Positions 27,201 to 41,400 of a DNA stretch of 64,000 bases are shown here, piece by piece; position 1 is the stretch's first letter; each line of letters starts with the position of its first letter. The stretch spans positions 6,277,501-6,341,500 of the forward strand of contig NC_051069.1 of assembly GCF_004664715.2 (NCBI RefSeq). The letters run 5' to 3'. A program made the translations under genes and the position numbers. The notes under the pieces were generated by a model. It had not been told where the DNA came from, ran no database searches, and saw only the letters and a list, made by a program, of their open reading frames with translations. The DNA comes from Peromyscus leucopus (Eukaryota; Chordata; Mammalia; Rodentia; Cricetidae).

Positions 27201-30017
27201 CATTGTCATTCATTGTGCTGTCTTCAAACACCCAGTATATAAACAGATGAGCAGCTAGGCGGTGAAAAGAAACTGGCCACAGGTAAAATGAAAGAAAGAC
27301 AGGAGATCCTCTGCTAAAGTTACCACTAACTGGCTTGCACTTGGCTAATACTGTCCAACTAAGCAGTTATGGAAATACTATCTTAAAATTTCTACATATT
27401 GCGGGACAGTAGTGGCACAGACACTTGGGAGCACAGACACTTGGGAAGCAGATGCAGATGGATCTTTGAGTTTGAGCCTGGTCTACAGCATAAGTTCCAG
27501 AACAGCCAGGGCTGTCATAGAAACTCTATCTTGAAAAACCAAAACCAAACCAAAAACAAAAACAAACATTAAAAAAACCACTTCTGCTTGCATGTTTCTT
27601 ACATGGCAGACTAGACTAAGAACTGATAAACTGATAATGTAAACCACAAAACTGATTTTAACTATCACTCACAAAGAATATGTGAATCAGCAGTCAGATA
27701 CCTCCCTGAATACTTTTGTTATTAATTAATAACAAAATGAGTAGTGGTTGACTTAGGCTGACCAGGAAAGAACACATGAAGAAAAGAGGAAGATGAAAGG
27801 AGGAATGACTGCCAATATGACAGTCAGCAAACTGAACAACTTTTTCTTTCAATTGGCTTTTGATTATATTGACTCCTATCTTTATACCATAAAGGCTTTT
27901 TCTGTTATTATTTTTGTTTTGCCTTCAAATTATTTTAGGAAAGACAGGTAAAGACAGATTAGATGTCTTCATCAAAACAGAAGATCATATATTTACACCA
28001 ATTACCAGAAAACATACTTAAGACAAGTATAGGTATAAGAGAACTCCAGCACAACAAAGGCCTATTCAAAGACTAGGAACTAAATACCAGGAGGGAAACA
28101 TTACTGAGACTAAATGACTCCAAGTCCAATACAGTACTAGTATTCAGTAAGGCCCTCTCAGTTTTCTTCTGACCATTCTTTTAGCTGAGCACTAGACTAA
28201 GAATATTTGTAGCTCAGCCGGTACAATACTTATTTAGCATGCAAAATGTCCTGGGTCTGATCTCAAAAACTACAACACACAAAAAAAACATACTTGTCTT
28301 GCATTTTAGGCATTATATCATGCTGAAAAAAAAATTACCTGCATTAAAACCTATGAGTTACATCTGGTAGAGATTTAGCACTGAGTAGGCCTGAGGGAAC
28401 CGAGAGACAGATGGAGTGAAAAGCTCTACAGGTGTACTAGTAACAGAATTGCTCAAAGTGTCTCCTTCCACTTCATTTTTTGTAAATATCCACACTAGAC
28501 TTTACATAACCTAATATGTTCATGATCCGATTATTCTATATAGCAAGTAATTTGCAAATTCCTTTGGAGTATAATGTAACAGATTTACTGTTTATTGTTT
28601 ACCACCAACAGTTAAACATAAGAACTTAATATTCAAATAATTATCTTACACAACCATCTGGTACACAAAGCAGAAATGATTTCCTCTCTCATAAAAAGGA
28701 AGCATATGACACTGAAGGGAGGTCTGAGATTGCCTGTGGATATAAATCAAGTAAGTGAGCACTTGTTGATTTTCGTTCGTGAATTTTACTACAAAGCCCA
28801 CTGTGAGGAACACTTGAAAGATCATATATTTATACCAGTTTTTAAGTATGTATTTGACTCTATAATAAAATAAAATAAATAGTTTGTATTAGATTTTTCA
28901 GCATTTGAAACACTCATCTCTCAAAAAGCAACAAAATTAAATGTGAATGTCAGTTTTGCTGGTCATCTTCTTTGTCCTGGCACACAATGGGATCCTATGT
29001 TCAAGGCCAAAGTGGCTGATGAACACCAGGAGGGAAACACGGTCACTATTCCTCACTGTGCCTGGTCCTCATTGGTACCACCACACTTTCCATCTGGAGG
29101 TGTCCTCTTTACCCTCTTTTTTGATTATCTTACTTTTTTAGTTTATACCATGGTCCCCTTAAGTTTTTGTTTTGTGTTCCTCCACTATTCTATAATAGGA
29201 AGGAGCCTTTGGGTGCCTCAATGATTGGGCGAGAGGGTTAAAGGGTTCTAAGTACTAAATGAATTTATCAAATCAACTTACTTCAAAGAAAAAAGGGATG
29301 AAAGAAAATATATTCAGGTCACACAAGCAGGTAAGAAAACCTGGCTCCTTTTCATCTACTACACTTGCAACAAAATAGTATTTTTATCTTAATATGTTGC
29401 CTTAAAACGTCTTTCCCTTATTTCTAAATTTGAAATGATCACTTTTTAGTTACCTAGTTCATTGAAATACTCTCTTTCATGCTCATTCCTCAGGCCTACC
29501 TGCCCCGTTGATGTCAAAGCAAGTGAAGACTGGCTCCCAGCACAAACTTTGCGAATAAACATTCCCTGTAAAGCTTCAATAACTTTGGGTTTATATACTC
29601 TGTTGGTATCACCATGGCCAAGTTTGCCTACACACATAAAAAAGAAAACCATATTCAAGTTAGACAAATTTGTTTAAGCCTGTTCTTTTTTTAAGCACTA
29701 AAATTAATAAGTACTTTAATTTTTATAGCAAAAGCTAGACAGATGTAGAAACTCATTCCTGATAGCAGAGGGCATTAACAAATGAGCATGTCTGTTTCAA
29801 GAAAGTTAACCATCAACAACTAATGGCCTTTTGTGTCTTCCTCTCAATCAATAAAAACTACTTTAAAGAGACAGAAATTTTTTTTTATTTCTTTGTCCCC
29901 CTTTAAGTCATATAGCTAACTTTTTCCTTTTTTAGAATTAAAAAAAAAATTTTAAGATTTATTTTTAATTGTGTGTGTGAGTGGTGTGGGGGGGAGGGGA
30001 AGAGGGAGGGAGGGAGG

Positions 30018-30070
<53 letters not shown>

Positions 30071-33000
30071 TATCAGAGGTATTGGATCCCCTGGAACTGG
30101 AGTTACAATTAGTTGTGAGCCACCTGATGTGGGTGCTGGGAATCAAACTCGAGTCCCCAGAAGAGCAGTTCTAGGGAGCATTTTAGCCACTAAGCCATCT
30201 TTCTAGCCCTTTATTGTTTTTTTATTATTATTATTTTATTTTATTTTACAATACTATTCAGTTCTACGTAACAGCCACAGATTCCCTGTTCTCCCCCTTC
30301 CAGACCCCCTCCCCTTCCCCCCAGCCCATCCCCCATTCCCACCTCCTCCAGAGCAAGGCCCCCCCTGAGGACTGAGATCGACCTGATAGACTCAGTCCAG
30401 GCAGGTCCAGTCCCCTCCTCCCAGATTGGACTGCTACTTACTTTATTTTTATGAATGTTTGAATATGTACATGTGGGTTCCCAGGGAGGCCAGCGAGAGT
30501 ATAGAATCACTTGGAGCCACAATGACAGGTGGTTGCAAGTTGCTTGATGTGGGTGCTAGGAACCAAACTTCTCTGAAAGAGCAGCAAGTGCCCTAACCAC
30601 TGAGCCATCTCGCCAGTGCCTGTATTTCTAACTTTAAATGTGTTGACGGACTAACTAGGCATTGTAACACAGGCTTGTAATTCTACTGCTCAAAAAGCAG
30701 AGGCAGAAGAATAGCTGCAAGTCTAATGTCACACAGCCAGACCCTGTCTTTAAAAAAAGACAGACAGACAGAACGCCAGGTACTTTAATCCCAGCACTTG
30801 AGAAACAGAGGCAGGCAGATCTCTGTGAGTTCAAGACCAGTTTGGTCTACACAGAGAGACCATGTCTCAAAAAAATACATATATAAAAATAAAAGATTTT
30901 GAGGCCAGCCTGGTCTACACAGTAAACTTCAGGCCAGAAAGGGATACATACACCTTGTTTCAAAAAAGAAAAAAGTGCTTGCAGTTTATAAAGAAGATTC
31001 CATATAGAAAATGATTGAAAGGAGGAAAATGATTAACATATAAATGTAACCTTGTACAAGTTTGCATTCCCACCAATAGTGGAGGAGTGTTCCCTTTGCT
31101 CCACATCCTCTCCAACATTGACTGCTATCAGTGTTTTTGATCATAGCCATTCTGACAGGTGTAAGGTGGTATCTCAGAATCGTTTTGATTTGCATTTCTC
31201 TGATGACTGAGGATGTTGAGCATTTCTTTAAATGTCTTTCAGCCATTTGTGAGTCTTCTTTTGAGAATTCTCTGTTTAGCTCTTCAGCCCATTTTTTAAT
31301 TGGATTGTTCAGTACTTTGATGTCTAGTTTCTTGAGTTCTTTATATACTTTGGAGATCAGTCCTCTGTCATATGTTGGTGGGAATGCAAACTTGTACAAC
31401 CACTGTGGAAATCAGTATGGCGGTTTCTCAGAAAATTGGGAATCGATCTACCTCAAGACCCAGCCACACTCTTGGGCATATACCCAAGGAATGCTGATTC
31501 ACACCACAAAGATACATGCTCAACTATGTTCATAGCAGCACTATTTGTAATAGCCAGAACCTGGAAACAACCTAGATGCCCGTCAACTAAAGAATGGATT
31601 AAGAAAATGTGGTACACAATGGAGTACTACTCAGCAGAGAAAAACAATGACAGTATTAAATTTGCAGGCAAATGGATGGAACTAGAAAAAAATCATCCTG
31701 AGTGAGGTAACCCCAACCCAGAAGGACAAACATGGTATGTACTCACTCATAAGTGGATTCTAGATATAAAGCAAAGAACAATCAGACTGCAACCCACAGA
31801 ACCAGGGAGGCTATATAGCAGGGGGGACCCTAAGATGACTGTGGCTTATAAGAAGTTTGGTTTTACTCAATTACTGGGCAAGCCTCAATGAAACATTTCA
31901 CAATTAGGATAAGAATTTATACTGTATCAAGCTGATAACAGAAAAATAAATTTAGAAAGTGAAAAAAAAATGTAACCTTACTAGAAATCAATAAAATATA
32001 AATTAAATTATACTATTTTTACCTTAAATTATTTTTTAAGTTATCATTTTTTTGTTTGGTTTAGTTTTTGTTTTTTGAGACAAGGCCTTGCTAGCCTCTA
32101 ACTTTCAACCCTTTTGCCTCAGCTTTGTGAATCCTAGAAGAGCAGCAGGAGAGAGCCACCACACCCGGCTAAAATGATCTCTTCATACTTAGTACTGCTG
32201 GCCTATGTGTATACGCATGCACACAGAGTAACTAATTAAGTGGACATAAATCTGCTCACTCAGTGCAGAGGTTTCTTTTGTTTTGTCTGTTTTCCTGACA
32301 GACTTTCTTGTTTCCCCATGTTGTGGGGCAAAGAAGGAAAGAGCACTGATTTTAACACTGGAAAAAAAAAAAACTGGGAGACATCTTGCAACTCAACAAT
32401 GAGAAACTTATTTTATAAATTGTCCTACAGATAATTGTAATAGTACTTTAGGCCTTTTTAAAAAATAGTATAGTGACCACCGGGCGTGGTGGCGCACGCC
32501 TTTAATCCCAGCACTCGGGAGGCAGAGGCAGGCGGATCTTTGTGAGTTCGAGGCCAGCCTGGGCTACCAAGTGAGCTCCAGGAAAGGCGCAAAGCTACAC
32601 AGAGAAACCCTGTCTCGAAAAAAAACCAAAAAAAAAAAAAAAAATAGTATAGTGACATGCTTATTGATATCCATAAAATATTGCTACATCAGAGCCAACA
32701 AATTATAAAATAACATATATGAACTATATAGGCCTACTTTCGCTTTCAAAACAGACATTTATAAATGTGCATATATTTAGCAATCTGTCTACCAATATGT
32801 TAACAATAGTTAAAATAACAATTTATTTGGAAGAAAAATTTTTTTGTTTATGTCTGTTCATCTACATTTTAGTTTTTTTTATACAAAACATACATACTGA
32901 AAAAGATTTTCTTCTCAATTTTTAAGAAAAAAAAAAAAAAAAAAAAAAGCCCAAAGTTACCAAGTTGTTTTTACATACCATTGTCTCCTCCTCCAAAAGA

Positions 33001-35373
33001 CCACACAGTTCTTCCATCTTTGGACAAAGCAATCGTGTGTGAACTTCCACAAGAAACCTCTCCTACATTGCTAATGTCTTTTACTAATGTTGGAATGTTA
33101 CGGCTGTTACTGTCTCCATGACCTTAGATAAAACACAGAAATAATGTTAACTCCTTTTCTCCAGTTTCACAAGAGTAATATGCCAGTGGTTACTTTTAAA
33201 TGCAATTAAATAAAAAAAAAAAGAGAATCATCTCTATCTGCTCTCCCAGGCTCCTAGGTGCTCCCCACATGGGGGAGACAAGCACATTAACAAGTCATTA
33301 GGGCATTCTAAGTTTCTGTCACAGTTTACCTTAATCTGCCTAATAACACACCCATGTTAACTTGTTTTCACTGACCAGTACACTATAAACTTCAGGGTCA
33401 TGATGTTATGTTTCTTATTTCTGAAACTACAACGCCTGGTTACAATGCTTAGAGATTTCATTACATCTTAGATAATAGCGCCAGAATCTAGGCAAAATTA
33501 TCTATAGAAATACAACTAACTTTGAGTTTAAAACTAATAAAATAAATGGCCCATGAACTCTATGCTCACTGGTTCTTAGCAACTGATCATTTCTGCTCTG
33601 GGTGAATAATTCCAAATTTTAAAAACTCTTACCTAATCTTCCGAAGTCTCCTTCACCCCATGTATATAATTCACCATCCTCTGTGACTGCAGCACTATGT
33701 CTGTATCCAGCTGATACACAAACAACTACCTGGATTGCACATAAGTAAATATGATAAGCATAGAACTGCTAAAACACATACACACAGGGACATCAAAGGC
33801 ATTATTACTCACAACTCATGTAGGAGTAGTCATAAGGATCAAGGCTACTGACTAAGCAATTACTTAAGTCCATGTTCTGCTTGATGAGCCCTGAACTCCG
33901 GCTTTGACCCAAAGAGGAGAATAACTTTTCTCAATCCAAAAAAGAGACATTGTAATTTCTAGCAAAGACATCAGTCTGATCACTAGCAGGATCAAGTCTT
34001 TACTGAAGGAGCTGAAGAGAATGCAACAAGAAACAATGGCAACTTTTTAAACCTAAGATTAACATAAAACCTCTAGTCTTTACTGACCAAGGAAAACACA
34101 TTACATAACAAGGAACTCAAAAACTACTTGCTATTAACAATATAATTAGAATATAAGCTCACATTAAACTTCTCACAGCCCTTTTTGTCATCGAGAAATT
34201 ATCTTTGATTAGTATAGTGGTTCTCAACCTTCCTAATGCTGCAATCCTTTAATACAGTTCTTTATGTTGTAGTGACCCCCAACCATAAAATTTAGTTGTT
34301 ACTTCATAACTGTCATTTTTCTGCAACTATAAATCATAATGTAAATATCTGTGCTTTCCGATGGTTTTAGGCAACACCTGTAAAAAGGTCATTCAACTCC
34401 CCAAATGGGTCACAACCCACACACAGGTTAAGAACCACTGGATTAGTAGAATCAAGGCAGTAAGGACATATAACAATATACCCTGGGGATCACTTATACC
34501 TTCTAATACTGATCAATATCATCAGCTACTAAAAAAAAAATACAGAAAAAGTCAGTACCAATAACTCCCTGCTTTTTTAACTTCCAAAAATAAGAATTTA
34601 TAAAGAAACTTAAATATAAAATTTTTTAAAATGTGAACACCCAATATATTCGCACTGATAAATTCTAAGATTTTTCATTTGTACATTAACTTAAAATATT
34701 GTTACTTTTCCATCATGACATTTAAACTATACTGTTATAGAAAGTGGATATTTAAAAGAATGTAAGTAGAGCAATGGAATTAAGAAAGAAGATATTAGGA
34801 GAACTGGAAAATCACAACTGTCTAGAGTAGTTAAGCAGCAAAAGCACCTTAGAGGTTCATATTCAGTATCTTTTCAGTCATTAGGCTCACTACCTTCAAA
34901 CTGGCAATCCTAACTGTCTCTATCCAGAATTACAGATGTGTTGCCACACCCAGCACACTCTGTACCTTATCAAATATTTGCTGTTTACAAAGCTGCTTAT
35001 CAAGTTTACCAAGTGGGATGTTACAAGATCCATTGCCTTTGATGAGTGAGTTGAAATAGTACAAGTCACAGCTGTGTGGTATTTATTTTATAGCCATTTG
35101 AGAATGTCTCATAATGGGAAAAATTTTATTATATGTATTCTGTTATAAAATTTAAAATTTTAAAACAGAGAAATCGCATAAGTCTGTAAAGAAAAGACAA
35201 ACAAAAACAAAAAGTTCTGGAACCAATTATTTCAATGAGACTGTTGACAATCCCTTAACCACTCTGAATGCCTCATCATTCAAGGACTAGAGAGGTGGCT
35301 CACTCCAGAGAGTGTTTGTCATGAAAATATGAACCCAAGTCCAGTCACCAGGACTCATATAAAAGCCAGAAGT

Positions 35374-35440
<67 letters not shown>

Positions 35441-38400
35441 AGTATACACACATACGTGCAGGCAAAACACCCCAATGCATAAATCTTTTTTGTTTGTTTG
35501 TTTTCTGAGACAAGGTGAATCTGTGTAGTCCTGGCTGTTATGGAACTCACTCTGTAGACCAAGCTGGCCCCAAACTCACAAGAGATCCGCCTGCCTCTGC
35601 CTCCCGAATGCTGGGATTAAAGGCATGTGCCACCACTGCCTAGCAAAATAAATCTTTTTTAAAAGATATATATTTGTTATTTTTTTTTATGGGGGGAGGG
35701 CAAGTGCATGTGGATATAAGTACCTATGGAGGCCAGAGACACTGCTCCCCCTTGGAGTTGATGTTACAGGGTAATTGTGAGCTGCCTGATTGAGTACTAG
35801 GAACAAGAAGATGGGTCTTCTGAAGAGCAGCATGCATGCTTAGCCACTGAGCCATCTCTCCAGCCTCCCAAAAAAAATAAATAAATAAATCTTAAAAAGT
35901 GCTATCTCTCCAGCCTCCCAAAAAAAATAAATCTTAAAAAGTGGAATGCTGTCCTAGAAACAACACCCAAGGTTGATCTCACATGCCCCCCACACGTAAA
36001 GAACTAAAGTTGAAATTAAAAAGAACTAAAATTGAATGACACATGTAAATGCATTCTATAACCTATAAAACAGATACACAAAAAGATAAGACAGAGTGGT
36101 AGACAAAAGATGACTCAGAAAAAAATGTATCAAAACTCAACCAATATTGTCAATTACTACACCAATGAATCTGATTCTTTTTAAACCCACAAGAGAGCAC
36201 ATACCTTTCCCTGCAGTGGGCCCTGGATAAGCTTGGGGTATTTCTGGGTTGAACTATTTCCATGTCCCAGTTTCCCATAATCACCATCTCCCCAGCTGAA
36301 GACTTCACCTTCTGTAGTAAAAGCTAAAGTGTGACCATCGGAGCCTTTAGATGATGAAACTTTTTTAATGGACCGGTGAGGCTCAAAAGTTAATTTTTTT
36401 AAAGTAGACTGATTATTGGAATCTCCAAGGCCCAGTCTCCCATAGCTGCCTTTCCCACAAGCTCTGACAGAGCCATCCGTAGAAATGACAAAAGTGCAAT
36501 ACTGTCCAGCTTCAATCTACAAAAGAACAACAGAATCTTAAGTTAGAAAATGTTTTGAGAGAGACAAGTATGCAAAACATCCACACACATAAAACTAAGC
36601 AAATCAAATCTCAAAAAAAAAAAAACCCTAAAAGATGAAAAAACAAAGTAAAAATTATATCCTCCTCTTATAATTGGAGAAGGGAAAAAAAAATTCCTAC
36701 AAATTCTGTAAGAGTCTATTAAAGCAAGAATCATTCACATAAAAATGTATGTTCACATATTCTATACTCATAAGGAAAAAATACAATTTAATGAAAATAA
36801 AACAAAGCTATACACTGGACTACAAATATAAAGTAGAAAAAAGTGATAAGACAATGAAATGCCAATCTCAAAAAAGGAAAAATCCAGTTCTTATTAAGTA
36901 CTACTTGTGTTGAATATAATAATAAAACCTGATGCCATTCATTAGCTTCTTATTTATTTATTTATTGTTATTTTATTTTATTTATTTATTTTTAGGATTT
37001 GGTTATTTTGAAACAAGGTCTCACTTGGTAGTGCTAGTTGGCCTGGAATTCATTATGTGACTCTGTCTCCTGAGTAGTAGCATTAAAGGTGTTTACCACC
37101 AAACCCTGCCTCACTAGACTTTTTCAAAATCTAGGTCTCAATTTAATATTTTGAATGTAGAAATGGTATCGATATTAAAAAATGTATTTTTCTGTTAAAA
37201 TGAAGAACTGATGTGATATAGAAATAACAATGCTCAATCAAGCTTTTTGTTTGTTTGTTTGTTTTTAAAGACAAGATTTCTCTGTGTAACAGCGTTGGCT
37301 GTCCTGGAACTCACTCTGTAGACCAGGCTGGCCTCAAGCTCACAGAGATCTGCCAGGCTCTGCCTCCCAAGTGCTGGGACAAAAGCATGCACCACCACGC
37401 CCAGCTTCAATCAAGAATTTTTACTCATTGAAAAATATACTCAACATTACTTATGGCACAGAAGTATACACGTACACACACACACATCCCATCATCTATC
37501 AGTTCACAAGGAACACAGAGAACTTACGGTCTGAGCATCAGAGAAACTGGGAGCCAGTTTCGGTTGTAGTATTTTCTCCTGTGTGCCTTCTACCAACTGA
37601 TGGCTGCTATTGCTGCCCCAAACATAGACTTCACAGGTTTCAGAGACAATGGGAGCATCGCCAGTCTGAATGCTGTCTGGGCTAGCACATGTTCTGGAGT
37701 AGTCAGAAGCCATTCTACAAACCTATTAAAAATTTAAATATACAAAATAACCAATATGTTATCAGTCTAGTTTTACATATTTTCTGAAATTATTGTCTTA
37801 ACTTCTAATACTCTAAGCTACTCAGATCTAACATCATATCCAGCTTTAAATACAGATAGCTAGAATATTTAGCACAGAATAAATCACTAAAATGGGAAGA
37901 GGTAAATACACAACCAAGCCTTCTTAAATAAAAGTGTTATCACATACACTTTACAGAAAAATCAAAGTTCATAAAGACAAAGTAGGAGAAAAAAAAAAAA
38001 CACTGATAAATCACCTTGACACAATGTTACTTTTTTCATATGCACATTCTTTAACACAGTCATTATAGTAAATACAGAAGTGACAAATGACTCGAGACAT
38101 TCATGCAAAACTTTCTGCCCACTCTTCAAGCTTGACTAGACAATAATCCATCTAATAATAAAATCACAATTGACCACTTTCCTCTAATGGTCATTTAAAT
38201 CCTTTATCTTTGTTATATAGACCATTTTTAAGAATCTGTAATTGGGCCAGGCATGGTGATGGACACCTTTAATCCCAGCACCTTTAATCAGAAGGCAATA
38301 TCAGGCAGATCTCTATGAGTTTAAGGCCAGCCTGGTCTACATGGTGAGTTCCAGGATAGCCGGAGCTACTAAATGAGACCTTGGAGACCTTGTCTCAAAA

Positions 38401-41400
38401 AAGAGTATATAACTGTATTTTGTTAACTTCTTTAATAGGGAATCTCAGAAATGTGATTATATACACAAAAAAGACTATCTTATGATTCTTGGAACTCTAT
38501 ACCAACTTGCCTTCTAAAATGGTTCCATAGTATTTGGTCACCAGTAGTGCATAAATGGAGGACTGTCCTGAAAACAGTGATAGCCTACAACAACGTGATA
38601 CACAAATGTATATAAAATCTAAGTCACAGCTTACTTGCAATGATTTTTTAAAAAAAGTAAGCTCCTCAACCAAAGCATAGGACCAAAGGTAACCTTCTGA
38701 CTGCCCCAACCAAGGAATATATCAGAGTATCAGTCTCACTACAAACACGCTAATATTGTATATTAAGGTTTAAAGTATCTTGCAAATTGATGCTGCAGGA
38801 AAGAGAAATGCCATTATTTTAACTCCACATCTTCTATCAGTAGAGCTAAAATTAACCCCTCTATTTACTTTCTATATTTTCTGATATCAACTAACTTTTG
38901 CCCAACTGATATTTTACTATTGCACATAGACTCAATACAATAAACATATTATCTATCCTTGGTTCATAAGCTGGCTTTCTGGAGTTCATTACATATGGTG
39001 GAATGCCTTGCTCAGCCTTGATGCAGGAAGGAGGGGCTTGGTCCTGCCTCAACTGAATGTACCAGGCTTTGTTGACTCCCTATGGGAGGCCTTACCCTTT
39101 TGGAGGAGGGGATGGAAAGGTGGATTGGGTTGGCGGGTGAGGGTTGGGGAGAGTGAGGGGGGAGGCTGGGATGGAGTGGGAGGAGGGATGAAAGAGGGAT
39201 CTGTGGTTGGTATGTAAAATGAATTAAAAATTTTCTTAAATAAATAAAAAAAAATAAACAGAACTATGACTGTAATTATTGTCAATTTATTTGTTTAAGG
39301 GTTTTTAAATAAATAAAACAAAGAAAAATCCTAAAGAGCTAATATGTGTTTATCAGCATATTAAATGGGAAGGGAGAGAAGAGTTTCCCTCAGAACCTTT
39401 AAATATAATGCAAAGTAATAGAGTAAGTATGTTTGACAAGGCTTTCCTAGAGAACAAGGGGACAGTTCTGAGGACATATAATTGCTGGTTTCTAGTAGAG
39501 GACCTAGAATTTCACTGAAGACAAAAGGAGGTAGCAAAAGAGTAGAATTGGTCATTTATAAATACCACTGTGATGAAGTCCTTCCTCACTTTCTCCAAAA
39601 AGGGGGGGGGTGTGTGTAAAAAAAAAAACTAGAAAAAATACTCATGAAAGTAATTTAAAGGAAAGCTGGAAGACGGTTGATAAGCAGGATTCTGTAAAAA
39701 CCAGATAACAGAACCAGCAGCAACCCGATTCTCTAAACACTTCCAAATCTGCAGAGAAAAACTGAAGCCCCTATTTAACACTCATAATAAATTATGTGTG
39801 ACTCCAAAAACCATAAACTAAAAGTAGGTGATCACAAAGCACCACCAAATATACACACAGTATACCATCCATACAGGAGGAAGCAATAGCGGGCCTGGCA
39901 GACCGCAGAACAAGAAGCCTACAACGGTCAGTTGGGTACATTAGGAAGAGCAATAGGCCAATCTAGGAAAACTAGTTATACCTTGGGAAAGTCCTGCCCT
40001 TTACACAGCAAACAAGACTAAGGGCTGCAGAAAACTAAGTTTTAAATGTCCTGGGTTCATCTAGCTCTTGTAATAAAAAAATAAATAAAATAAAAAACCA
40101 GCCAGGACTCCCTCCCAGGACAGAGCCCAGTGCCAAGGGGAAACTACTGGAGTAGACTGAAAGTGCATGGGATAGGAACAACAGAGAAAAGATGGAGAAA
40201 GAAGATGAAAGTGAAAAAGAAGACTGGGAAAACACCACTGTTTTAAACATTATACAAGAATAGAGAAAAGGAAAAACTGCTACCCTGAATCCCAATCCAT
40301 TCTAAAGTTCAGGAAAACTAATTTCACATGAAGGCAAATAAGAACGTACTGATAAACTTTATCAGTGTGATCATAGTGATGGCTGGCTGTAATCCCAAGG
40401 CCCGAGAGACTAAGACAGGAGGATAACGAGTTTGGAGTCAGCCTGGGTCATAGACCCTGTTTCAAAAAACAAAAAGAAACACGGGGTGAGAGGACCCAAT
40501 GGAGGAGAAGGAGGGTAGACAGGGGGAGGGAAGGAAGGGGGAACAAAGAGAGGATAGAGGAAGGGAGGAAGAGATGGAATACCATCCCCATAATAAAAAT
40601 ATGACCAAAAAACACACCCCCAACAGAAAATTGTGGCCTACTCCAAGCCAAAAGGGATTAAGAAAATCAAACAATGAGTGAAAGAAAAACACAAATCTGA
40701 ATTTAAAATGCTCATGTGAAAACAGTGCTTGGCTCTAAATAGGACTGACATATCACACCTCTCCAGCCAAGGTTCGGAGTCTTCACTGAAGGGAAGATAA
40801 GAGTGTAAGAACCAGAGGTGCTGAGTAACTTCAAGGAAAACTGTTTTCTGAACAAAACAGGACAGTTACACATAGGAACTCACAGGGACTGTGACAGCAT
40901 GCATAAGATTTGCCCAACACAAACCAGACAAAAATTCTTGCATGAAGAGGGACAAATGGGCATGAAATCCGACCTCTAGCTGAGGAACTAATGGACATTT
41001 GATAACTTCTGGGAGAGGGAGTCAGTTCCCTTTAATAATGTCAACTATTAAATAGGTCAATCAAACTCCAAAGCAAGCCTCACTTCTAAGAGTAGTTGGG
41101 CAACATAAACTGGACTTTGTGGATTAGAAAAAAAAGGTAAAATTCAAAATTGGGTGGGTAGGAAAGTGAGGGGTAAGTGGGTAGCTCTAGAAGGAGTTGG
41201 GGGAGGGAGAAATATGATCAAAGTACCTCTTATGATAGTCTCAAAGAATAAAAAAATATTTTAAAATTTGTAGAAGAATGAAGTAAAAATGTTTAATAAT
41301 AGAAATGAAGACGAAAGCCAGGTGGTGGTGGCACAGGCCTATAATCTCAGCACTCAGGAGGCAGAAGCAGGTGGATCTCTGTGAGTTTGAGGCCAGCCTG

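Larger units (their letters stand above)
26050..29499 (-). other. Herc1 intron 8
   Basis: 3.4 kb, donor GTAGGC, acceptor TTTTCAG. It carries three B1 copies and a complete solo LTR in the first 1.5 kb. 27570-29499 is mostly unique. A 93-codon open frame at 28943-29224 (+) matches nothing I know. Confidence 0.85.
29628..32978 (-). other. Herc1 intron 7
   Basis: 3.35 kb, donor GTATGT, acceptor GTGTAG. It is the most transposon-dense coding-side intron: B2, an L1 3' end, a second B2-type SINE, B1 pieces, a twin-primed L1, and B1. A 24-base poly-A run at 32925-32948 sits 30 bp from exon 7. Confidence 0.85.
33730..36204 (-). other. Herc1 intron 5
   Basis: 2.5 kb, donor GTATGT, acceptor CAATCCAG. 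It holds a URR1-type element, a long GT microsatellite, a B1 and a B2 with a duplicated tail. 34449-35280 is unique AT-rich sequence. Confidence 0.85.
36517..37527 (-). other. Herc1 intron 4
   Basis: 1.0 kb, donor GTAAGT, acceptor TTTGTAG. It contains a (TTTA)n stretch (about 36951-36993) and two B1-type SINEs on the minus strand. Confidence 0.85.

Noticed and set aside
30986..31705. L1 ORF2-like reading frames on both strands
   Set aside because: They are the two halves of a truncated, inverted L1. Neither contains endonuclease or polymerase domains, so they are annotated as a mobile element and not as genes.
35374..35440. CRISPR-like or array-like repeat structures
   Set aside because: All short tandem repeats here are dinucleotide or low-complexity microsatellites without spacers, in a mammalian genome.
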